Shown here piece after piece: positions 24,980 to 32,216 of a stretch of 32,216 nucleotides of DNA. The position numbers and the translations under genes were made by a program. Within the stretch, counting starts at the first letter, position 1, and the number at the start of each line of letters is the position of its first letter. The stretch comes from Muribaculaceae bacterium (lineage in GTDB: Bacteria; Bacteroidota; Bacteroidia; Bacteroidales; Muribaculaceae), in assembly GCA_017651515.1 (NCBI GenBank), contig JAGCCU010000037.1:1-32216 (forward strand), given 5' to 3'. Below the pieces are notes generated by a model. The model worked only from the letters and a program-made list of their open reading frames with translations, ran no database searches and was not told the DNA's origin.

Positions 24980-26080
24980 TTATTGGTCAATAGTCATTCT
25001 GCCGCCATTGATGACATAGTTCTTCATGTCTTCGAGCATGTTCCAGTCGCCCCATGGACTTACCCACGAGTCGATCTTCCACTCTCCGTCCTCAAATACC
25101 ATGGTCACGCATTGGCGCATGCAGTCGTCATTCTTGTCGCATAGGTCGAAATAAACCCAGACGGTGTCGTCATCATCGGTTTTGATTTCGACGTTTTTTA
25201 CTGTCAGTGGCACTTCCATGCCGCTGGTCCAGTGCATGTCTTCCACGAAGAACATCTCTTCGGCTGTTTCTTTCTGATTGTCGATTTCCTCAACTGCGGC
25301 ATAGGTCTCCTGCCAGTCACGGCTGCAGTACATTTTATCGAGGTCAACGTATTCGTTTGAATTTAGGTCAAAAGCCCTGCTCACATGTGCATAGATGGCT
25401 TTCAGTTGGTTTGTAATGGCATCTGAGATAGTCTCATTAAATATTGGAGCATCATCTTCTTCAATTATGTCTTCATCAACCTCAACATTATTGGAAAGTT
25501 CCCAGCGCTTTGCAAGTTCCAATTCTATTAACTGAAGGTTGGTATCTTCAATCAAAGAGTTTTTTTTCTTGCTGCCAAGTTTCTCCATCTGTGTTCTCAA
25601 GTCATCGCTATTGAAGTTATTCACTGCATAATGGTTCATCAGATAGTTTGAAACCAATTCGCTGAGTGGTTGCTTGAGCGCAGTGGCCATCTGGTTGTGG
25701 CATTGAGTGAGGTCATCGGGAGTGAGGACAAGTGTCTCAGTTATCATGTCGCCATTATATATGGCTAGAAAGTGCATGCCGTCTTGGTTGATATACTTGA
25801 CGGGGCTGTTCCACTCACAATTGAATGGGGGCTCTTCGGCCTGGCGGCTAGGAATAAGCTTAAATTCGTTGGTTTTGCCCTTGACTTTTTCTAAAGTCAA
25901 TTCGTAACTTTCTCCATAAATGTCATTACCGGTAAAGTAGATAATGCTTCCCATCCGTATCTCTGAAACGGTATAGAGAGTAGTGCCGTTGAAGAATTTG
26001 TCATTTTTAGCTATTTGTTTTGCTGTGACTAACATGCTGAATAGCAGTATTGTCAAAGAGAGTAGGAGAAAACGTTTCAT
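24980..26080 (-). CDS. Secreted protein of unknown function
   Basis: 366 aa with signal peptide MKRFLLLSLTILLFSMLVTA. The N-terminal half reads like a small beta domain (TLYTVSEIRMGSIIYFTGND ... ELTLEKVKGKTNEFKLIP). The middle is acidic and helical (VEVDEDIIEEDDAP). The C-terminal ~150 residues (SDAITNQLKAIYAHVSRAF ... CSRDWQETYAAVEEID ... VWVYFDLCDKNDDCMRQCVTMVFEDGEWKID) look like the NTF2-like DUF3828-type fold found in small exported proteins. That is a pattern judgement, not a firm assignment. It probably leads a two-gene transcript with the lipoprotein; a -7 box lies at 26169-26176. Confidence 0.82.
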   Translation of the reverse strand: MKRFLLLSLTILLFSMLVTAKQIAKNDKFFNGTTLYTVSEIRMGSIIYFTGNDIYGESYELTLEKVKGKTNEFKLIPSRQAEEPPFNCEWNSPVKYINQDGMHFLAIYNGDMITETLVLTPDDLTQCHNQMATALKQPLSELVSNYLMNHYAVNNFNSDDLRTQMEKLGSKKKNSLIEDTNLQLIELELAKRWELSNNVEVDEDIIEEDDAPIFNETISDAITNQLKAIYAHVSRAFDLNSNEYVDLDKMYCSRDWQETYAAVEEIDNQKETAEEMFFVEDMHWTSGMEVPLTVKNVEIKTDDDDTVWVYFDLCDKNDDCMRQCVTMVFEDGEWKIDSWVSPWGDWNMLEDMKNYVINGGRMTIDQ

Positions 26081-26168
26081 AAATAAGCAAAATAGATCAT
26101 TTAGAAAAGCTGTTGTTTAACCGGAATCCACTAATGGCAATAATCGTGCCATCACAATTCCTAAACGA

Positions 26169-26176
26169 CAAAATTA
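26169..26176 (-). promoter_or_regulatory. -7 box TAATTTTG for the secreted protein/lipoprotein pair
   Basis: TAnnTTTG match on the minus strand, 88 nt upstream of the ATG at 26080. The nearest upstream TTTG (26202-26205) gives a 25-bp spacer, so the -33 element is weak. Confidence 0.4.
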
Positions 26177-26230
26177 GCCATAAATTTTATAATAGCTGTC
26201 CCAAAATCGTATTTTTTTCCAAATTGTTTG

Positions 26231-26238
26231 TACTTTTG
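26231..26238 (+). promoter_or_regulatory. -7 box TACTTTTG for the acetyltransferase/flippase pair
   Basis: Good TAnnTTTG match 21 bp before the ATG at 26259, giving a leader of about 15 nt. No clear -33 TTTG is present. Confidence 0.5.
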
Positions 26239-26258
26239 CCATAGATTATAACGAGACG

Positions 26259-27203
26259 ATGATTACTATTGTAAGATATGAGCCTACGATGCAGGCTGAG
26301 TGGGATAACCACGTCCGCATTTCGCGCAACGGCACGTTCCTGCATGAGCGCGCATTTATGGATTATCACAGCGATCGTTTTGTCGATTGCTCGCTGATAG
26401 CGCGAGACGAAACCGGGCATCTGGTGGCGGTATTGCCTGCAAACCGTGAAGGTGATACTCTATGCTCACACCGTGGACTCTCTTACGGCGGATGGCTGAT
26501 GGCTGCCAAGCACTGTGATGCTTCCGTGATGTTAATGGTGGTGGAAGCATTACGACAGTGGATGGTTGAGAACGGCTTCAAACGATTGATTTATAAGCCT
26601 GTGCCGCATATCTACCACCGCTATCCAGCCGATGATGACATCTATGCCATGTGGCGTGCTGGTGCCAAGGTGGATAGTTGCAGCATATCTTCGACAATCG
26701 ACCTTGCATACCCATTGCCTATGAATCGTGGCAACAAGAGTGGTCAGCGTGTTGCCGAGCGAGCAGGAATTACAGTGGGTGAGGATATCCGTTGGGATGA
26801 CTATTGGCAGATACTCACTGAGGTGCTTGCTGCACGGCATGACACACGGCCGGTGCATACCCTCGATGAAATCTTGCTCCTGCATAGTCGCTTCCCTGAA
26901 AATATTAGGCTTTACACCGCTCGTCATAACGATCGCGTAGTGGCAGGGGTGGTGATGTTCTTCACTCCGATGGTGGCTCATGCGCAGTATATTGCTTCAA
27001 GTGCCGAAGGGCGTGATATGCATGCATTGTCATTGCTATTCGCTCATCTGCGCGAAGTGGCTACGAATCGTTGCTGCCGATATCTTGATTTCGGCATATC
27101 GACCGAAGACGGCGGCCGTGTCCTCAACGAGGGCCTTCTCCAGCAGAAGTCGCGTCTTGGAGGTCGCGGCACCCTCACCCAAGTACTCGAATTGAATTGT
27201 TAG
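26259..27203 (+). CDS. GNAT/FemAB-like N-acyltransferase
   Basis: 314 aa cytosolic protein. The layout fits the two-lobed GNAT/FemAB-like acyltransferases: an N-terminal half (ITIVRYEPTMQAEWDNHVRISRNGTFLHERAFMDYH ... LVAVLPANREG) and a C-terminal half with RLYTARHNDRVVAGVVMFFT, the strand and acetyl-CoA region, then ALSLLFAHLREVA and YLDFGISTEDGGRVLNEGL. Relatives acylate sugar nucleotides or peptide amines in envelope biosynthesis. The adjacent flippase (12-nt gap) supports a role in modifying a surface polysaccharide precursor before export. The exact acceptor is unknown. The start is set by the promoter 20 bp upstream. Confidence 0.85.
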   Translation: MITIVRYEPTMQAEWDNHVRISRNGTFLHERAFMDYHSDRFVDCSLIARDETGHLVAVLPANREGDTLCSHRGLSYGGWLMAAKHCDASVMLMVVEALRQWMVENGFKRLIYKPVPHIYHRYPADDDIYAMWRAGAKVDSCSISSTIDLAYPLPMNRGNKSGQRVAERAGITVGEDIRWDDYWQILTEVLAARHDTRPVHTLDEILLLHSRFPENIRLYTARHNDRVVAGVVMFFTPMVAHAQYIASSAEGRDMHALSLLFAHLREVATNRCCRYLDFGISTEDGGRVLNEGLLQQKSRLGGRGTLTQVLELNC

Positions 27204-27215
27204 ACAATAGTTGAA

Positions 27216-28652
27216 TTGACAAAATCCCGCAGTAACATATCGCAGATGGCAGTAAAAGCCATGGGGCTTTTCGGCGGTGTGCAGGTGATGGGCATTATAT
27301 GCTCCATTATCCGTACAAAGCTTGTAGCTCTTTGGATTGGCCCTGTGGGTGTGGGATTGTTCGGCATCTTCAACAATGTCCTTGAGATGTTGAATACTGG
27401 CACCAACTTGGGTGTGCGAAGCAGCAGTGTGCGTGACATCTCGCAGGCTGCCGACACGGGACGTAATGACCTAGTGGCCCGCATCATGGCAGTAGTACGC
27501 CGTTGGTCGTTGTGGCTCGGCCTAGGAGGGGCACTTGTGACATTGGCATTGTCACCGCTGCTGAGCCGCCTTACTTTTGGCAATGAAAACTACATCTGGG
27601 GATTCGTGGCACTCAGCATCGCCGTTCTGCTGATGGCAATCACCAACGGCGAACAGGCCATCATGCAAGGCTCGCAGCGGCTGCGAAGATTGGCATTATC
27701 GACTTTGTGGGGTACTCTAGGCGGACTGGTGGTTTCAATTCCAATGTTCTACCTATGGCGCGAACGCAGTGTGGTTCCGTCGATAATTGCCTATGCTGCT
27801 TGTAATGCGTTGGCTGCATGGTTGCTGCGTAACCGTGAGTTCCCTCCAGTCAAGGTTTCAACTCGTGAGACAATGACCATGGGTGCTGGATTTGTGAAGT
27901 TGGGCATCTATATGACCATAGGCAGTTTTGCCTCGATACTCGCAGGCTATGTCTTCAATGCCTGGCTGAACAATTATGCAGGTACCGGCGAGGTGGGTTT
28001 CTATCAGGCAGGTTATACGCTTGTGAACAAATATACCGGACTGATATTCACAGCCCTCGGCATGGAATATTATCCACGTCTTGCCCGTGTGGCAGAAAGC
28101 CGCACTCGTTTGCGTGTCTTCGTTTCACAGGAGGTGAACGTGGCCATGATGGTGCTTGCGCCTGTAGCGGTGCTGTTCATCTTGCTTCGCGAACCCATAG
28201 TGTGGTTGCTCTATACTTCCGAGTTTAGTGTCATTCACAGCTATGTGGCATGGGGAATGGTGGGCATAGTGTTGAGAGCCCTTTCATGGTGCATTGCGTT
28301 TGTGATACTGGCACGTGGCGATGGCCGCACCTATGTTATTACCGAGGTGCTCAGCGCAGTGGCAACAGTCGTGTTCAACGTACTGTGCTACCTGAAGTGG
28401 GGGCTGACAGGCTTAGGCATAGCTTTCTTGCTGTCATATGTGTTTTATGCCGTAATGGTGGCAGTGGTCTATGTGTGGCGTTATGGCCTGACGTTGAGTC
28501 GCGGTTCCATTCTTAACACTTTGTGGGCACTTGTTGCAACTGCAGTGGCAATGCTGTTCATGGAACATGGCATGCTGATTCTCACGGCGGTATTAGCTGC
28601 TGTAGTCGTGCTGTTTTCTTTATTGCAATTGCGTGATTTATGGCGTCGTTAG
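27216..28652 (+). CDS. Polysaccharide flippase (O-antigen translocase, Wzx/RfbX type)
   Basis: 478 aa with about 12 to 14 predicted membrane segments, as in the MOP/Wzx superfamily. It would flip lipid-linked oligosaccharide across the inner membrane. The start of the family is clear in KAMGLFGGVQVMGIICSI, TKLVALWIGPVGVGLFGI and GVRSSSVRDISQA. The annotated start is a TTG at 27216 (TKSRSNISQMAV...); the first ATG is at 27246, but the ten residues before it look like normal N-terminal sequence of homologs, so TTG is preferred. It forms a two-gene unit with the acyltransferase. No glycosyltransferases are adjacent, so the rest of the pathway must be encoded elsewhere. Confidence 0.92.
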   Translation: MTKSRSNISQMAVKAMGLFGGVQVMGIICSIIRTKLVALWIGPVGVGLFGIFNNVLEMLNTGTNLGVRSSSVRDISQAADTGRNDLVARIMAVVRRWSLWLGLGGALVTLALSPLLSRLTFGNENYIWGFVALSIAVLLMAITNGEQAIMQGSQRLRRLALSTLWGTLGGLVVSIPMFYLWRERSVVPSIIAYAACNALAAWLLRNREFPPVKVSTRETMTMGAGFVKLGIYMTIGSFASILAGYVFNAWLNNYAGTGEVGFYQAGYTLVNKYTGLIFTALGMEYYPRLARVAESRTRLRVFVSQEVNVAMMVLAPVAVLFILLREPIVWLLYTSEFSVIHSYVAWGMVGIVLRALSWCIAFVILARGDGRTYVITEVLSAVATVVFNVLCYLKWGLTGLGIAFLLSYVFYAVMVAVVYVWRYGLTLSRGSILNTLWALVATAVAMLFMEHGMLILTAVLAAVVVLFSLLQLRDLWRR

Positions 28653-28694
28653 GTTAATAAAACTGAAAAATTAACACTTTGTGGTGTCTATATA

Positions 28695-28725
28695 TTGCAT
28701 GATTTAGAAAATAGGTGTAATTTTG
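28695..28725 (+). promoter_or_regulatory. greA promoter TTG-N20-TAATTTTG
   Basis: -33 TTG at 28695-28697 and -7 TAATTTTG at 28718-28725, spaced 20 bp. The predicted start near 28731 gives a leader of about 85 nt that carries a terminator and a small ORF. Confidence 0.7.
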
Positions 28726-28752
28726 CAACATAAAACAAGAAAGCAGTATTAG

Positions 28753-28792
28753 GAGGGATTCCAAGCGTATGTCTGGAATTCTTCAATTTTTT
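28753..28792 (+). terminator. Intrinsic terminator in the greA leader (attenuator candidate)
   Basis: 11-bp stem with two G-U pairs: left arm 28753-28763 (GAGGGATTCCA), 10-nt loop, right arm 28774-28784 (TGGAATTCTTC), then CAA and six T (28787-28792). It lies between the greA promoter and the greA ATG. Its left arm overlaps an AGGAGG Shine-Dalgarno sequence. Confidence 0.65.
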
Positions 28793-28834
28793 AACGAAAA
28801 ACAAAAAGAAAAACCATGGCTATTAGCTACATGA
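28769..28834 (+). CDS. Upstream ORF (21 aa) in the greA leader
   Basis: ATG at 28769 to TGA at 28832, overlapping the first six codons of greA in another frame. It is preceded by a perfect AGGAGG (28751-28756), a signal rarely used in Bacteroidetes, though the 12-nt spacing is long. The peptide starts MSGILQFFNEKQKEK. Its translation would disrupt the overlapping terminator stem. It may be a regulatory leader ORF; it could also be chance. Confidence 0.35.
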   Translation: MSGILQFFNEKQKEKPWLLAT

Positions 28835-29286
28835 CTAAAGAAGGCTTCGATAAAAAGATGGCTGAGCTGGCTCACCTGGAAAACGTTGAGCGGCCCGAGG
28901 TGGTGCGCGCCATAGCTGAGGCTCGTGACAAAGGCGATCTTTCGGAAAATGCCGAATATGATGCCGCAAAGGAACGTCAGGGAATGCTCGAAGCAAAGAT
29001 TTCAGAACTGAAGAATCTGGTCGCGACAGCACGCATTATCGATGAAAGCAAGATAACTACCGATGAGGTTCAGTTGCTTAACAAAGTTACCATTAAGAAC
29101 GTGAAAAACGGTGCACAGATGACCTACACGATTGTTACTGAGACAGAATCTAATCTGCGTGAAGGAAAAATCTCAATCACCACCCCGATTGCTAAAGGTC
29201 TTTTAGGCCACAAGGTGGGCGACGTCGTTGATGTCAATGCTCCGGCTGGTGTGATGCAATTCGAGATTATCGATATAGCAGTATAA
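28816..29286 (+). CDS. greA: Transcription elongation factor GreA
   Basis: 156 aa, the normal length. GreA enters the secondary channel of RNA polymerase and stimulates cleavage of backtracked transcripts, restarting stalled polymerase. The N-terminal coiled-coil hairpin (residues about 5-75) carries the tip motif GDLSENAEYDAAKERQ with D41 and E44 positioned at the active site. The C-terminal globular domain contains TYTIVTETESNLREGKISITTPIAKGLLGHKVGDVV and ends FEIIDIAV. The leader holds a putative attenuator, and a strong terminator follows the stop. Confidence 0.98.
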   Translation: MAISYMTKEGFDKKMAELAHLENVERPEVVRAIAEARDKGDLSENAEYDAAKERQGMLEAKISELKNLVATARIIDESKITTDEVQLLNKVTIKNVKNGAQMTYTIVTETESNLREGKISITTPIAKGLLGHKVGDVVDVNAPAGVMQFEIIDIAV

Positions 29287-29313
29287 GCTTTTCATGACAA
29301 TAATGAATTTTAC

Positions 29314-29363
29314 CGCGAATTTTGTGAGTTCTTTACTGAATAGGCAAAATTCGCGTTTTTTTT
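29314..29363 (+). terminator. Strong intrinsic terminator after greA
   Basis: Perfect 11-bp stem CGCGAATTTTG (29314-29324) and CAAAATTCGCG (29345-29355) with a 20-nt loop and eight T (29356-29363). It ends only 14 nt before the HIT gene ATG. Confidence 0.9.
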
Positions 29364-29377
29364 AAACCCGATTAATT

Positions 29378-29767
29378 ATGACTATTTTCAGCAGAATCGT
29401 GGCTGGTGAAATTCCCAGCTACAAAGTAGCAGAGGACGAGAATTACTATGCATTTCTCGACATCAATCCCGTGGCTAAGGGACACACGCTTGTGATTCCC
29501 AAGCGTGAAGTGAACTATCTCTTTGAACTCGATGAAGACGAATATCTTGGTTTGTGGGCATTTGCACGTAAAGTGGCTAAGGCTCTTGAAGCTGCAGTGC
29601 CTTGCAAGCGCATCGGCGTTGCCGTGCTCGGCATGGAAGTACCTCATTGCCACATCCATCTTGTGCCGCTGAATACCGAGGGCGACCTGAACTTTGCCAA
29701 GCAGAAGCTCACATTGCCAGCCGAGGAAATGCAGGCTATCGCAGCAGCCATTGCTGCAAAGATGTAA
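29378..29767 (+). CDS. HIT-family nucleotide hydrolase/transferase
   Basis: 129 aa cytosolic protein of the histidine-triad superfamily, HINT-like branch. The triad is HCHIHLVP with H90, H92 and H94, H92 being or flanking the nucleophile. Residues FSRIVAGEIPSYKVAEDENYYAFLDINPVAKGHTLVIPKRE (read in parts) are typical of the HINT N-terminus. Such enzymes hydrolyse nucleoside phosphoramidates and related adenylates. It lies right after the greA terminator with no separate promoter box between them, so expression probably depends on read-through. Confidence 0.95.
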   Translation: MTIFSRIVAGEIPSYKVAEDENYYAFLDINPVAKGHTLVIPKREVNYLFELDEDEYLGLWAFARKVAKALEAAVPCKRIGVAVLGMEVPHCHIHLVPLNTEGDLNFAKQKLTLPAEEMQAIAAAIAAKM

Positions 29768-29838
29768 TTTACGCCACGAATTACATATCTCTTGGCACTC
29801 AGAGGTCACAGTGAACTCTGAGTTCTATGAACAAAACA

Positions 29839-29870
29839 GTTGCGGTGGAGTTTTGAAACCCCACCGCAAC
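29839..29870. terminator. Bidirectional terminator between convergent genes
   Basis: Arms GTTGCGGTGG (29839-29848) and CCACCGCAAC (29861-29870), with an inner GTTT/AAAC. AAAA on the left and TTATTATTT on the right give usable U-tracts in both directions, between the HIT gene and the dockerin gene. Confidence 0.8.
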
Positions 29871-29894
29871 ACTTATTATTTATTTAATTGTTTA

Positions 29895-30728
29895 CTATAA
29901 TTTTAGGATGATATTGATGATGGCATTCACGTCCTCCACGTCGATGATTCCGTTGCCGTCTATGTCACCTTTGCCGGGATAGTCACTCACGGACTTCAGC
30001 TTCAGGATGATGTTGATGGCGGCATTAACGTCTTCCACGTCCACGATTCCACTGCCGTCAATGTCACCATCGTCGAAAATATCATCATGAGGAATAGTAG
30101 TAATCCATTCTTCTGCGCTTTCAGATCGGAAGATTTCATCACCATCACGGAATATCCATAGTACTTTTGAATAGATAATTCCAGGTAGAATGGGCTCTTC
30201 TATTTTATACCCTAATAAACAGCAGCCTCTATACAGTTCTGAAACCCTGCCTATATCCTTGATTATAGCCCCACTATCATTCATGATAAACTCCATTTGC
30301 TTACCACCCAGCCATATCTCTTGTATACCGTTGACATCCAAATAGGTGCGTTCCTTGATTAATGAGCTTTCTCCAGTGAGATACTCGTAATAGACTGGTG
30401 CATCCCCATGCCAATCAAAGTCATAAATCATAATTGGTTCAGGGTAATCATCTGTTAAAAGCCACACCTTACTTCCATCTTCGTGTATCCATCGGTTGAG
30501 AGGTGTTTTGTTTAATAAAACCCTCTTGCATGTAATACTTCTTACGATAGTATCTTCTCCTATCTCATACAAAAATGAGTATGTGGTATCCAATGGTGCA
30601 TAATCAGGCTCGCAATGCACCTCCTTCCAAATCATTCCGGCAGGGAAAAAATTACCTGCAACCGTGATTGTGGTAAAAGCTATGGTAAGAGCTATTGCAA
30701 ATAACAGCGTAATAATTTTTCTGTTCAT
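29895..30728 (-). CDS. Secreted protein with C-terminal dockerin pair
   Basis: 277 aa. The N-terminal signal peptide (MNRKIITLLFAIALTIAFTT...) is followed by a domain of about 180 residues, related in layout to the next gene (GMIWKEVHCEPDY ... YSFLYEIGEDTIVRSITCKRVLLN). No catalytic motif is seen. The last ~60 residues are two type I dockerin calcium loops, DGDIDGSGIVDVEDVNAAI and DIDGNGIIDVEDVNAII, separated by LKSVSDYPGKG. Dockerins classically dock on cohesins; no cohesin is visible here, and in Bacteroidales the partner is generally unknown. It belongs to the dockerin cluster at the right end of the window and has no obvious promoter in the 184-bp gap upstream. Confidence 0.85.
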   Translation of the reverse strand: MNRKIITLLFAIALTIAFTTITVAGNFFPAGMIWKEVHCEPDYAPLDTTYSFLYEIGEDTIVRSITCKRVLLNKTPLNRWIHEDGSKVWLLTDDYPEPIMIYDFDWHGDAPVYYEYLTGESSLIKERTYLDVNGIQEIWLGGKQMEFIMNDSGAIIKDIGRVSELYRGCCLLGYKIEEPILPGIIYSKVLWIFRDGDEIFRSESAEEWITTIPHDDIFDDGDIDGSGIVDVEDVNAAINIILKLKSVSDYPGKGDIDGNGIIDVEDVNAIINIILKL

Positions 30729-30912
30729 GAGTTCTATCTATTATTCAAGTTAAAATAGTTTTTTATAAACGCCCGGCATCATAATATATTGTTGTACATC
30801 ATAGTTATTTATAGTTCACACCCCTCGTTACGTGTTTCAAAAGACGAAAGCAATGGTAGTGCATCGATGAGGAACTTCATCAGAAGGGACAGCAAGTATA
30901 TAAGCCCCAAAA

Positions 30913-31803
30913 TTAAAGCTTCAAAATGATATTGATTATTGCATTTACGTCCTCCACATCGATGATACCGTTGCCATCCATGTCACCGTTGCCGGGATAG
31001 TCACCCACGGTCTTCAGCTTCAGGATGATGTTGATGGCGGCGTTAACGTCTTCAACATCCACCATGCCACTGCCGTCAATGTCTCCATTCGCGTTATCGC
31101 TCCTGTAGGCTTTGCCATAGTAGATGATGTTGCCGTCGGCATCCTCTATGTGATGCAGACCAAGATATCTGTAGTTGCTCGCAAATAATGCACGTTCGTA
31201 GTATGGCATCAGCAGGTCTCCAAATATATCGCTGTCGAAACCGACACCTTCTATGAACAGTCCTTGTTCAGCTCCAAGATATGGGTGAATATATGAATAA
31301 ACCTCACTTTCTTGATTGAGAAATGGCTTGTAGCCTTCAAGCTTAAAGTGTCCATTTTCATCAAACTCATATAATTTCATATCCTTTTCTCCGTCATAAT
31401 ACCAATCATATGTAGACCAGTATAAGAAATCTGTCATGCTACCCGATGAGGTGTAAAAGTAATCATCACGATTATATGCATACACAACCCGGCCTTCTTC
31501 GCGTAAAAGTGCAATTGGTTCGGTTCTCGAACATGGAAATGTCAAAGTTTCATTCCAATCAACATCTGAGTAACGATAGCACTTCTTGTAGGTCATACCT
31601 TCAACAACGGTGTCACCAATCAACTCTATTGTATAGAAGCGAGTATAAACATCAGGATAAAATTCTGGATGATTATAATCAGTAACTGATTTTGTCTCAA
31701 CGCATACCCATTTCACGCCTTCACGCAGCAATGGAACATACTCATCAGCTTGCATGATGCCAAAACTCAGCAACGCAACCAATAATAATACAATCTTCTT
31801 CAT
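30913..31803 (-). CDS. Secreted protein with C-terminal dockerin pair (tandem paralog A)
   Basis: 296 aa with signal peptide MKKIVLLLVALLSFGIMQA. The N-terminal module (LLREGVKWVCVET ... YTIELIGDTVVEGMTYKKCYR) is a Bacteroidetes extracellular domain without known function. The middle contains LGAEQGLFIEGVGFDSDIFGDLL and LGLHHIEDADGNIIYYGKAY. Two dockerin loops end the protein (DIDGSGMVDVEDVN and DMDGNGIIDVEDVN). The segment from about GFDSDIFGD to the stop is closely repeated in the next gene, showing a tandem duplication. The gap to that gene's stop is 79 bp, filled partly by a short direct repeat. Confidence 0.87.
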   Translation of the reverse strand: MKKIVLLLVALLSFGIMQADEYVPLLREGVKWVCVETKSVTDYNHPEFYPDVYTRFYTIELIGDTVVEGMTYKKCYRYSDVDWNETLTFPCSRTEPIALLREEGRVVYAYNRDDYFYTSSGSMTDFLYWSTYDWYYDGEKDMKLYEFDENGHFKLEGYKPFLNQESEVYSYIHPYLGAEQGLFIEGVGFDSDIFGDLLMPYYERALFASNYRYLGLHHIEDADGNIIYYGKAYRSDNANGDIDGSGMVDVEDVNAAINIILKLKTVGDYPGNGDMDGNGIIDVEDVNAIINIILKL

Positions 31804-31845
31804 AGCTGTAAAATTTTTATCTGTTAATGTTTGAATATGTCAGTC

Positions 31846-31894
31846 ACTCGTAGCTCGTTTACTTGTCTACTCGTTAACTCGTTTACTTGTTTAC
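31846..31894. repeat. Short direct repeats between the tandem dockerin genes
   Basis: The stretch is built from CTCGTTTACTTGT units (at 31855 and 31879) with interleaved TACTCGTTAA pieces. It runs into the stop codon of the upstream paralog (31883-31885), so the last codons of that gene lie inside the repeat. Such low-complexity repeats promote slippage and recombination. Confidence 0.6.
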
Positions 31895-32216
31895 TTTCAA
31901 AATGATATTGATTATTGCATTTACGTCCTCCACATCGATGATACCGTTGCCATCCATGTCACCGTTGCCGAGATAGTCACCCACGGTCTTCAGCTTCAGG
32001 ATGATGTTGATGGCGGCGTTAACGTCTTCAACATCTACCATGCCGTTGCCGTCAACGTCGCCACTCACAGCATTACTCTTGTAGGCTTTGCCATAGTAGA
32101 TGATATTGCCGTCGGCATCCTCAATATGATGCAGACCAATATGGCTGTAGTTGCTCAGATATAGTGATCGACTATAGTATGGGGTCAGTAAATCTCCACA
32201 TATATCGCTGTCAAAA
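31883..32216 (-). CDS. Secreted dockerin protein, tandem paralog B, N-terminus beyond the window
   Basis: The frame is open from the right edge to a stop at 31883-31885; 110 codons are visible. It starts inside FDSDICGDLLTPYY, continues IGLHHIEDADGNIIYYGKAY and ends with two dockerin loops (DVDGNGMVDVEDVN, DMDGNGIIDVEDVN) plus VNK. It aligns codon for codon with the C-terminal part of the gene at 30913-31803, and the dockerin part is nearly identical at the DNA level. An internal ATG at 32068 is not a credible start because the paralogous sequence continues upstream without a break. Confidence 0.85.
   Translation of the reverse strand, partial: FDSDICGDLLTPYYSRSLYLSNYSHIGLHHIEDADGNIIYYGKAYKSNAVSGDVDGNGMVDVEDVNAAINIILKLKTVGDYLGNGDMDGNGIIDVEDVNAIINIILKVNK

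Overview
The window is chromosomal DNA from a Bacteroidales bacterium, most likely Muribaculaceae or a relative in the Prevotella/Bacteroides group. The evidence is a fused MurF-alanine racemase, a GSCFA protein, BspA-like leucine-rich repeats, type IX-like C-terminal sorting domains, secreted proteins with C-terminal type I dockerin pairs, and many promoters of the Bacteroidetes form (TTTG, 19-20 bp, TAnnTTTG). No rRNA, tRNA, CRISPR array, transposase or integrase was seen.

Layout. 1-15.3 kb is almost all minus strand: a truncated secreted protein; an HD-domain hydrolase and branched-chain aminotransferase IlvE, preceded by a tiny sorting-domain-only secreted protein; a 643-aa coiled-coil protein co-transcribed with a large receiver/PPDK-like fusion; topoisomerase I; an ABC transporter operon with its own GntR/YtrA-type repressor and a 23-aa membrane peptide; then a small accessory block (SH3/zinc-ribbon protein, carboxypeptidase-regulatory-domain protein, XRE regulator) flanked by two copies of a roughly 120-140 bp intergenic repeat. 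15.9-21.9 kb is a plus-strand operon: GSCFA, murF-alr, LRR protein, tadA and a secreted esterase. 22.1-23.9 kb encodes a multidomain dockerin protein. 24.0-26.1 kb (minus) holds a lipoprotein and a secreted protein of unknown function. 26.3-29.8 kb (plus) holds an acyltransferase/flippase pair and then greA and a HIT protein. 29.9 kb to the end (minus) is a cluster of dockerin-tailed secreted proteins, two of them recent tandem paralogs.

How the genes work together. Housekeeping functions (peptidoglycan precursor and D-alanine synthesis, tRNA editing, DNA topology, transcript-cleavage factor, branched-chain amino acids) are interleaved with envelope and secreted proteins. The regulatory DNA is readable in several places: a YtrA-like operator at the ABC promoter, two AACTT/AAGTT palindromes at the XRE gene promoter, and a promoter-terminator-upstream ORF arrangement ahead of greA.

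The most novel observations are: the coiled-coil protein ends in QLSLF, a textbook sliding-clamp-binding peptide, after a long Pro/Glu linker, and is paired with a receiver/ATP-grasp fusion that lacks the phosphohistidine and PEP domains; the greA leader looks like an attenuator or small-RNA source; and the ABC operon carries an unannotated micropeptide next to its repressor.
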